Assembly (NCBI RefSeq): GCF_002303925.1
Contig: NZ_MRCS01000057.1
Location: 1-41,462 of the forward strand
Reading direction: 5' to 3'
DNA from: Pseudomonas sp. ACN8
GTDB lineage: Bacteria > Pseudomonadota > Gammaproteobacteria > Pseudomonadales > Pseudomonadaceae
DNA: 41,462 nucleotides
Shown here: in pieces, positions 22,730 to 41,462 of the stretch
How the letters are laid out: every line of letters starts with the position of its first letter
Position numbering within the stretch: position 1 is the first letter of the stretch
The notes under the pieces: generated by a model
Database searches by the model: none
What the model was told of the DNA's origin: nothing
What the model saw: the letters and a program-made list of their open reading frames with translations, nothing else
Made by a program: the position numbers and the translations under genes

Positions 22730-24466
22730 ATGCGTCGTCTGTTTTTACTTTTTACCCTAATGATCGCGGGCCTGGCCCAGGCGGGAACCAATCCGTTCGA
22801 CACCAAACCTGAATTTCTCCCGGTTGATAAAGCCTTCACGTTTACCTCTGAACGTCTGGATTCCGGTGAAACCCAGCTCTATTGGCAGATCACCGACGGC
22901 TATTACCTGTACCAGAAACGCTTGAAGTTCGACGGACTGCCCGTCGCGCAGCATCCCGCGTTGCCGGAAGGTGAAACCCACAGCGACGAGTTTTTCGGCG
23001 AGCAGCAAGTCTACCGTCAGGGCCTGGAATTGAAGATTCCGGCGGGGGCCAGCGGCCAGGTCAAGGTCAGTTACCAGGGCTGCGCCGATGCCGGCTTGTG
23101 TTATCCGCCGCAAACCCGGGTCGTGGACCTGGGTAACGCCAATACGCAGAGTGTGGCCAATGAAGCACCGGATCAGGCACTGGCCAGTAGCCTGCAGCAA
23201 CGGGCGCTGGGCTGGAGCCTTTTGCTGTTCTTCGGCCTGGGCCTGTTGCTGGCCTTCACGCCTTGTTCATTGCCGATGCTGCCGATCCTGGCCGGGTTGA
23301 TCGTCGGCAGCGGCGCCACGCCCATACGTGGATTGGCCCTGGCCAGCAGTTACGTGATCAGCATGGCGCTGGTGTATGCGGCGATGGGTGTCCTGGCCGC
23401 CTCCCTCGGGGCCAACCTGCAAGCCTGGTTGCAGAACCCCTGGCTGCTGGGGAGTTTCGCGGCGATTTTCGTGCTGCTGGCGCTGCCGATGTTCGGCTTC
23501 TTCGAACTGCAGCTGCCAGTGGCCGTGCGTGATCGCCTGGAAAACGTCTCACGCAATCAACGTGGCGGCAACCTGATCGGCGCCGGCGTGCTGGGGGCGC
23601 TGTCTGGTCTGCTGGTCGGCCCATGCATGACCGCACCGCTGGCCGGCGCCCTGCTCTACATCGCGCAAAGCGGTAACGCGTTGCATGGCGGGCTGATCCT
23701 GTTCGCCATGGGCATCGGCATCGGTGTGCCACTGTTGCTGCTGGTGACCGTCGGCAATCGCTTCATGCCCAAACCCGGTGCCTGGATGAACCTGGTCAAA
23801 GGCATTTTCGGCTTCCTGTTCCTCGCCACCGCATTGTTGATGCTACGCCCGGTGCTCGACGAGTCCCTGTGGGTCGGCTTGTGCGGTGCGCTGCTGTTGA
23901 TCGCGGCCTACAGCGCCTGGAAACAGTCGGAAGGTTTTGGCCGTATCGCACACCTGTTTGGCGCCAGTTCGTTGTTGCTGGGTTTGTGGGGTGGCCTGCT
24001 GGTGATCGGGGCGGCCGGCGGCAGTGATGATCCGTTCAATCCATTGCAGGTCTTCCGCGCCTCGGACCAGGCGGTGACCGCCGTGCCGGTTGGCCACGAT
24101 GCCTTCACCACTCTCAAGGATCCGCAGGCACTGCAACGGGAACTCGACACTGCCCAGGCTCAGGGCCAGTGGGTGCTATTGGACTACTACGCCGACTGGT
24201 GCGTGTCGTGCAAGGTCATGGAAAAACAGGTCTTCGGCAAAACCCGTGTCCTCGAAGCCTTGAGTGATGTGCGCTTGCTCCGACTGGACGTCACCGCCGA
24301 CAATGCCGCCAGCCGCGAACTGCTTGGCCGTTACAAAGTGCCAGGGCCACCGAGCCTGCTGTGGATTGGCGTTGACGGTGAAGAGCGGCGCAGCCAGCGC
24401 ATCACCGGCGAGGTCGATGCCGATACTTTCCTGCAACGCTGGACCGCCACCCGAGACGCTCGTTAA
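22730..24466 (+). CDS. dsbD: DsbD-type thiol:disulfide interchange protein (second copy type, DsbD2)
   Basis: 578 residues, full-length DsbD that passes electrons from cytoplasmic thioredoxin to periplasmic partners. Signal peptide (MRRLFLLFTLMIAGLAQAG); N-terminal alpha domain with Cys118 and Cys124 (YQGCADAGLCYPP); eight membrane segments with Cys179 (TPCSLPMLP) and Cys299 (GPCMTAP); C-terminal thioredoxin-like domain with WCVSC (Cys491, Cys494). All six catalytic cysteines are present. It overlaps the next gene (TAATG). Natural clients are the TlpA-like and DsbG proteins encoded next. The set corresponds to PA2478-PA2476. Confidence 0.94.
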   Translation: MRRLFLLFTLMIAGLAQAGTNPFDTKPEFLPVDKAFTFTSERLDSGETQLYWQITDGYYLYQKRLKFDGLPVAQHPALPEGETHSDEFFGEQQVYRQGLELKIPAGASGQVKVSYQGCADAGLCYPPQTRVVDLGNANTQSVANEAPDQALASSLQQRALGWSLLLFFGLGLLLAFTPCSLPMLPILAGLIVGSGATPIRGLALASSYVISMALVYAAMGVLAASLGANLQAWLQNPWLLGSFAAIFVLLALPMFGFFELQLPVAVRDRLENVSRNQRGGNLIGAGVLGALSGLLVGPCMTAPLAGALLYIAQSGNALHGGLILFAMGIGIGVPLLLLVTVGNRFMPKPGAWMNLVKGIFGFLFLATALLMLRPVLDESLWVGLCGALLLIAAYSAWKQSEGFGRIAHLFGASSLLLGLWGGLLVIGAAGGSDDPFNPLQVFRASDQAVTAVPVGHDAFTTLKDPQALQRELDTAQAQGQWVLLDYYADWCVSCKVMEKQVFGKTRVLEALSDVRLLRLDVTADNAASRELLGRYKVPGPPSLLWIGVDGEERRSQRITGEVDADTFLQRWTATRDAR

Positions 24467-25320
24467 TGCTGACCTTCACCCTCGGCACCTTTGCCATCGC
24501 GCTTAATCACCTGCTGCTGATCAGTGCGCTGGCGCTGGCCACCTTTGTCGGCTGGCGGGTCGCCAAGCGTGGTGGTGAAAACCCCGAATCGGTACTGTTC
24601 AGTCTGTTCCTGCTGGGCATGCTGGCGGCCCGAATCAGTTTCGTGGTGGCCTATTGGGTGCACTATCGCAACGATCCGTGGCAGGTCATCGACCTGCGCG
24701 ATGGCGGTTTTCTCGCCTGGCCGGGGGTGATTGTGGTTTTGCTCGCCACGCTGTATCGCGGCTGGCGTCGCCCGGGGCTGCGTCGCCCATTGGGCTATGG
24801 CGTGGCCAGTGGCCTGGCGTTCTGGCTGCTGGCGACGTTCTCCCTGTCGATTTATGAACAAGGCACACGCCTGCCGGAAATCACCCTGCGTAACGCCGCC
24901 GGCGAAACCGTGCAACTGGCCGACTACAAGGGCGGCCCCTTGGTGATCAATCTCTGGGCTACCTGGTGCCCGCCGTGCCGCCGGGAAATGCCGGTGCTGG
25001 AAAACGCCCAGCAACAGCGTCCGGACCTGACGTTCCTGTTCGTCAATCAGGCGGAAAGCATGCAAAGCGTCGCGACCTTTCTGGAAACCCAAGGCCTGAG
25101 CCTGTCCAACGTGCTGTTCGACGGCAGCGGGCGTCTGAGTCAGGCCGTCGGTTCCATGGCGTTACCGACTACGCTGTTCTACAACCCCGAGGGTCGCCTG
25201 CTGGGCAGCCATCTGGGCGAGTTGTCGGAAGCCAGCCTGGCCCGCGCGCTGGAAAACTTCGACACCGTACCTGCCACCTCTTCAAGGAAATTGCCATGTC
25301 CCGCCTCCGCCACCTGCTGA
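24466..25320 (+). CDS. TlpA/ResA-like thioredoxin fused to an Lgt-like membrane anchor
   Basis: 284 residues. The first 130 form about four membrane segments resembling a truncated prolipoprotein diacylglyceryl transferase core (ESVLFSLFLLGMLAARISFV, DLRDGGFLAWPG), but it is too short to be a full Lgt and lacks the enzyme's conserved HGGL motif. Residues 135-270 are a periplasmic thioredoxin domain with WCPPC (Cys168, Cys171) and cis-Pro in ALPTTLFY. It probably relays electrons from DsbD to a periplasmic substrate. It starts in the dsbD stop (TAATG) and overlaps dsbG by 25 bases. The same fusion occurs at PA2477. Confidence 0.88.
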   Translation: MLTFTLGTFAIALNHLLLISALALATFVGWRVAKRGGENPESVLFSLFLLGMLAARISFVVAYWVHYRNDPWQVIDLRDGGFLAWPGVIVVLLATLYRGWRRPGLRRPLGYGVASGLAFWLLATFSLSIYEQGTRLPEITLRNAAGETVQLADYKGGPLVINLWATWCPPCRREMPVLENAQQQRPDLTFLFVNQAESMQSVATFLETQGLSLSNVLFDGSGRLSQAVGSMALPTTLFYNPEGRLLGSHLGELSEASLARALENFDTVPATSSRKLPCPASATC

Positions 25321-26063
25321 CCCTGAGCCTCGGTGCCGCCCTGTTGCACCTGCCATTGGTGCAGGCCGAAGAGTTGCCCGATGCGATCAAGAAAATCGAG
25401 GCCAAAGGCGCGAAAATCGTCGGTCAGTTCGACGCCCCCGACGGTTTGCGCGGTTATGCCGCGCAATACCAGAACCGCGGCATGGCGCTGTACCTGACCC
25501 CGGATGGCAAACACGTGTTGCTGGGCAACCTGTATGACGCCCAGGGCAATGACCTGAGCAGCGCGCCATTGCAGAAACTGGTGTATGCCCCGATGGCCAA
25601 GGAAGTCTGGGCCAAGTTCGAAACCAGCAACTGGATCGGCGACGGCAAGAAGGATGCGCCGCGCGTGGTGTACCTGTTCAGTGACCCGAACTGCCCGTAC
25701 TGCAACATGTTCTGGGAGCAGGCCCGGCCGTGGGTCAAGGCCGGCAAGGTGCAGTTGCGCCACATCATGGTGGGCATCATCCGCGAGGACAGCCCCGGGA
25801 AATCCGCCGCACTGCTCGCCGCCAAAGACCCGGAAAAAGCCCTGCAGGATCACGAAGCGGCTGGCAAGGACAGCGCGCTCAAGGCCTTGAAGGAAGTGCC
25901 GCCGGTGATTCAGGCAAAATTCGCAGCCAACATGCAATTGATGGAAGAGCTGGAACTGCAGGCGACCCCGGCGATTTTCTACATGGACGACAAGGGTAAT
26001 CTGCAACAGCAGCAAGGCGCGCCGTCGCCGGACAAGTTGGCGAAGATTCTCGGGCCTAAATAA
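25296..26063 (+). CDS. dsbG: DsbG-type disulfide isomerase
   Basis: 255 residues from ATG 25296, with AAGGA upstream. Signal peptide (MSRLRHLLTLSLGAALL...QAEE), N-terminal dimerisation domain, then a thioredoxin fold with the CPYC active site (Cys133, Cys136; FSDPNCPYCNMFW) and cis-Pro in ATPAIFY. CPYC is the DsbG form, and DsbG protects or repairs oxidised single cysteines in the periplasm using electrons from DsbD. The 5' end lies inside the tlpA-like gene, so the two are translationally coupled. Last gene of the trio. Confidence 0.92.
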   Translation: MSRLRHLLTLSLGAALLHLPLVQAEELPDAIKKIEAKGAKIVGQFDAPDGLRGYAAQYQNRGMALYLTPDGKHVLLGNLYDAQGNDLSSAPLQKLVYAPMAKEVWAKFETSNWIGDGKKDAPRVVYLFSDPNCPYCNMFWEQARPWVKAGKVQLRHIMVGIIREDSPGKSAALLAAKDPEKALQDHEAAGKDSALKALKEVPPVIQAKFAANMQLMEELELQATPAIFYMDDKGNLQQQQGAPSPDKLAKILGPK

Positions 26064-26187
26064 TAATCCGACATCCATCTTGGACTAACAAAAGGCAATA
26101 CAATAACACTTGGCTGACCTTTAGAGCTATCAGATAGTCTTATCTTGGCAATGGATAGACCTTTGACATAACTCAAGGACGAATAAA
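26064..26187. other. AT-rich intergenic region with an inverted repeat
   Basis: 124 bases between dsbG and the PLAT-domain gene. AGATA (26132-26136) and TATCT (26141-26145) form a 5-4-5 inverted repeat, a possible operator. AAGGA ahead of 26188 is a good ribosome-binding site. Confidence 0.4.
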
Positions 26188-27135
26188 ATGGTCAGCGAAT
26201 TCACCAGAAACTTTGAACCAAGCGCGATGGTTACCGAACTCACCGTATCGATAGCCATCGACAACGATTACTGGGCCGGCACCGACGACAGCATTTATAT
26301 AAGCATGGGCCACACAACCAACATGCAACTGCTGAAACAGGCCCCGAGAGCCGGATCCAACACCACCATCGAAGTTGATATTTTGAGATTATTTGGAAAA
26401 CCAAGCATACACATCAGCGAAATAAACCATGTGGGAATTTATCAAATTCCGACAGATCATCCGCTGGACAATGATGATTGGGAACTAGGAAGCGTGACGC
26501 TGACCGCAAATGGCATTTTCAGTAATTCATCCTTCAGAAAAATCCACCAATGGCTCGGGAATCACTCAACACACCTGCATCAGGTCTGGGCCGGACAGAT
26601 CGAATGGTCTGCATGGTCAAACACTGATAAACGTCCTATCGATCTGAATGCCCAGACCTATCCGGTCAGATGGCTGCCCTACATCGCCGATCTGAAATCC
26701 TGGCGCACTTACGATCCGTCGAAAATTGAAGGTGTGGGCCAACTAATCGGAATGATAGACGGGAAACTGATTGGCGAGCTTTTGAAAACACGAGAAACCG
26801 AGATCCTGCACCCCAATGCAGACAATGATAGTTATACTTGGGTGTATACACCGGAAGGATCAATAATTTATCGGCGCTGGAAACACGCAGATACTCAGAA
26901 TTACATACGACACAGTCAACTTGGCAGCGGTCGCCCCGTGATTTGCGCGGGCGAATTCAAAGTTGAGTCGAAGACAAATTCCACCCCCATTAAAAATGTG
27001 ATCGTTCACATCAACGATGCGTCCGGCCACTATAAGCCTGATGGAGGATCTTGCCTGAGATACGTAGCAGAAAAGTTAAGCGCATTGGGTATCGACGTGA
27101 GTGACACCCAATGGTGTTGGACAGCGAGATCTTGA
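26188..27135 (+). CDS. Two-domain protein: N-terminal PLAT/LH2-like and C-terminal SGHY domain
   Basis: 315 residues, no signal peptide. Residues 15-107 read like a PLAT/LH2 beta-sandwich: TVSIAIDNDYWAGTDDSIYI, then HVGIYQI, DHPLDNDDWELGSVTLTA; PLAT domains bind lipids or membrane proteins in lipoxygenases and lipases. Residues 230-310 contain HSQLGSGRPVICAGEFKV then NDASGHYKPDGGSCLRYVAE, matching a pattern I know from plant IQM calmodulin-binding proteins and various bacterial proteins (HSSFLAGxPVxxAGExxV, SGHYxP). Two sampled 60-base rows (starting 26401, 26821) have 23 and 25 G/C, against 44 for a dsbD row (23581). Function unknown; a secreted toxin/effector is one possibility. Confidence 0.68.
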   Translation: MVSEFTRNFEPSAMVTELTVSIAIDNDYWAGTDDSIYISMGHTTNMQLLKQAPRAGSNTTIEVDILRLFGKPSIHISEINHVGIYQIPTDHPLDNDDWELGSVTLTANGIFSNSSFRKIHQWLGNHSTHLHQVWAGQIEWSAWSNTDKRPIDLNAQTYPVRWLPYIADLKSWRTYDPSKIEGVGQLIGMIDGKLIGELLKTRETEILHPNADNDSYTWVYTPEGSIIYRRWKHADTQNYIRHSQLGSGRPVICAGEFKVESKTNSTPIKNVIVHINDASGHYKPDGGSCLRYVAEKLSALGIDVSDTQWCWTARS

Positions 27136-27163
27136 GTATCAGGTATATCAGCCCAAATCGGCC

Positions 27164-27208
27164 CGCTTTTACAACAACCCTGCAAACCGCAGAATCAGTG
27201 TAAAAGCG
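27164..27208. repeat. Perfect ten-base inverted repeat
   Basis: CGCTTTTACA (27164-27173) pairs exactly with TGTAAAAGCG (27199-27208) across 25 bases that can form a small inner hairpin (CTGC-AAAC-CGCAG region). It lies between the convergent PLAT-domain gene and alpha/beta hydrolase. It may act as a transcription terminator for either, but lacks a clean U-tract. Confidence 0.55.
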
Positions 27209-27229
27209 AGGCTGTTGATGATTTTGCAT

Positions 27230-28054
27230 TCAAGCGTTTCGCGAGTTTTGCTCCGTCAAAAACGCCAGCAAGGTTTCAGTCACAAACCCAGGATTCTCCA
27301 GATTGGAAATATGCCCCGCCTGCGGCACCAGTACCCAGGGGCAGCCAATCAGCTCAGCCATTTCACGGGCTTCACCCGGTGGTCGAGGTTTGTCCTGATC
27401 GCCGCACATCACCAGTGTGGTCGCTGCGTCCAGTTCGCCCAGTCGTGGCAACAGATCATCCCGCCCAAACGTAATCCGCCCCATCGGCACGATGCTTTCA
27501 CGCAGGCGATCCGCGGGTAGAGCCTCCAGAGAAGCGCGAAAATCCCGGTAGAGCGCCGACTGCGGATCAATGCCCGGCCGGAAGAAAATCGGCACCACGA
27601 CATCCAGCAGCGCTGGCGTGATGACACCCGCCTCTTCGATCTGCTTCAACAGTGAAAAGTAATACTGGCGAGTCGGTTCCGGTTCGGCGCCGACGTAGGT
27701 GTCCATCAACACCAGGCCATTGATCCGGTGCGCTGCCGACAGCGCCAGGCGCACGCCCCACATGCCACCGACCGACAAACCGACCAGCGTGACCCTTTCG
27801 ATGTCCAGGTGGTCGAGCAAGGCCAATGCCTGACGCGCCAGGTCATCCAGCGATGTCGTACCGACAGGCAACGGCCCGGATTGACCGTGCCCCCACAGGT
27901 CCAGGGCGATCACACGATACTGTTGCGACAGCGCGGCAATCTGCGGCGCCCACATGGCCTGGTCCCACAGATAGCTACCGGCCAGCAGCACCGCCGGGCC
28001 GGTGCCTTGATCGATGTAGTGAAGGGCTTGTCCGTCCAGGGTTACGAAGGGCAT
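27230..28054 (-). CDS. Alpha/beta hydrolase
   Basis: 274 residues, complete alpha/beta-hydrolase fold. Nucleophile elbow VGLSVGG gives Ser94; oxyanion region LLAGSYLWDQAMW near residue 23-35; acid at CGDQDKPRPP (Asp219 or 221); catalytic His248 in QAGHISNLENP. It resembles 3-oxoadipate enol-lactonase-like and carboxylesterase proteins, but no catabolic genes are near. It is not PvdG (a type II thioesterase). ATG 28054 has GGAGA upstream. It lies downstream of pvdL on the same strand, separated by a REPIN. Confidence 0.87.
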   Translation of the reverse strand: MPFVTLDGQALHYIDQGTGPAVLLAGSYLWDQAMWAPQIAALSQQYRVIALDLWGHGQSGPLPVGTTSLDDLARQALALLDHLDIERVTLVGLSVGGMWGVRLALSAAHRINGLVLMDTYVGAEPEPTRQYYFSLLKQIEEAGVITPALLDVVVPIFFRPGIDPQSALYRDFRASLEALPADRLRESIVPMGRITFGRDDLLPRLGELDAATTLVMCGDQDKPRPPGEAREMAELIGCPWVLVPQAGHISNLENPGFVTETLLAFLTEQNSRNA

Positions 28055-28134
28055 CGAGTGTCTCCGCTAGAAAAATGGAGGAGGAAGACTGAGCGGCTGA
28101 CGGACAGCCGTCAATCGCCAGAATGTATGCGTTT

Positions 28135-28226
28135 GTACTATCGCCATCGCGGGCAAGCCCCACAGGGTTCGAGGTGTTCACCGACCATGAGTACACCACC
28201 TAACTTGCCCGCGATGGGGCCGGTAC
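28135..28226. repeat. REPIN between pvdL and the hydrolase
   Basis: CCATCGCGGGCAAG (28144-28157) and CTTGCCCGCGATGG (28204-28217) are perfect inverted arms, each flanked outward by GTAC (28135-28138; 28223-28226). This is a different REP subtype (GCGGGC core) from the GAGC-GCTC elements. It sits 14 bases after the pvdL stop and may end or stabilise its transcript. Confidence 0.82.
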
Positions 28227-28239
28227 TGACGCTAAAGGA

Positions 28240-41238
<12,999 letters not shown>

Positions 41239-41260
41239 GAGGTTTCCTGCCTGATTTCGG

Positions 41261-41365
41261 CTGTAGGAGCGAGCTTGCTCGCGATGGACGTTAACGATGA
41301 CGCGTTGCCATTGGATAAACGCGGCGCCGGTGAGCCCATCGCGAGCAAGCTCGCTCCTACAGGGG
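41261..41365. repeat. REPIN in the pvdL leader
   Basis: Arms CTGTAGGAGCGAGCTTGCTC (41261-41280, then GCGATGG) and the inverse CCATCGCGAGCAAGCTCGCT (41336-41355, then CCTACAGGGGG). Arms are perfect inverted copies with TT/AA in the core. The element lies between the probable pvdL promoter and its start codon, so it is transcribed as part of the mRNA leader. Confidence 0.88.
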
Positions 41366-41400
41366 GTATGAGGATTGCGCTGTTGCATTCACCAATGAGA

Positions 41401-41424
41401 ACGGATGACGTCTGGAGATAATTA
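41401..41424 (-). promoter_or_regulatory. Probable PvdS-type promoter of pvdL (one mismatch)
   Basis: The minus strand reads TAATT (41420-41424), 16 bases, CGT (41401-41403). Spacing is the same as the pvdH and mbtH boxes; only the fourth base of TAAAT differs. It lies about 165 bases before the pvdL ATG. Confidence 0.65.
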
Positions 41425-41462
41425 GTCGCCAGGCTGGAACACAAAGAGGTGTGAAGTGAGTC

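Noticed and set aside
41239..41388. Upstream in-frame start for pvdL adding 50 residues
   Set aside because: The added residues are encoded by the REPIN and its flank, no PvdL family start lies there, and ATG 41238 has a good ribosome-binding site.

Overview
The window looks like the chromosome of a Pseudomonas of the P. fluorescens group. The evidence is a high-GC background, a pyoverdine siderophore locus (pvdL, pvdH, an mbtH-like gene, fpvGHJKCDEF), and several copies of the short inverted repeats (REP/REPIN, arms with the core GAGC-GCTC) typical of fluorescent pseudomonads. No replication, phage, CRISPR or tRNA feature was seen.

Left end (1-10.9 kb): bases 1-420 hold, on the minus strand, the leader and three tandem sigma-70 promoters of a ribosomal RNA operon whose 16S gene lies just outside the window. 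Housekeeping and accessory metabolic genes follow: a RhtA-type exporter, a small lipoprotein, a TetR-SDR-isomerase unit with a palindromic operator, a divergent quinone-oxidoreductase/LysR pair, an Xaa-Pro aminopeptidase, a stand-alone IscS-like cysteine desulfurase, a LysE-type exporter, another small lipoprotein and a PhnB-like VOC protein.

Iron region (11.0-19.4 kb): fpvGHJKCDEF is one tightly overlapping operon for periplasmic reduction of ferri-pyoverdine and iron handling: reductase FpvG, accessory FpvH/J/K, binding proteins FpvC and FpvF, and ABC transporter FpvDE. It ends at a strong terminator facing the mbtH-like gene and pvdH. Both of those have clear PvdS-type promoters (TAAAT-N16-CGT), and the mbtH one overlaps the pvdH stop codon. 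A REPIN sits in frame in the 5' part of fpvD. The 13-kb pvdL gene (28.2-41.2 kb) encodes the first pyoverdine synthetase: acyl ligase-T, C-A-T, C-A-T-E, C-A-T. PvdH makes the diaminobutyrate that the last PvdL module is expected to load, and the MbtH-like protein supports adenylation domains.

Redox region (19.6-26.1 kb): a two-component system stands divergent to dsbD-tlpA-dsbG, the same set I recall at PA2476-PA2480 in P. aeruginosa. Two AT-richer genes bracket the dsb genes: a four-repeat hemopexin-like protein (21.9-22.6 kb) and a protein with an N-terminal PLAT/LH2-like domain and a C-terminal 'SGHY' domain (26.2-27.1 kb). Both folds are best known from eukaryotes, and they are the most novel content of the window. 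An alpha/beta hydrolase separates this region from pvdL.
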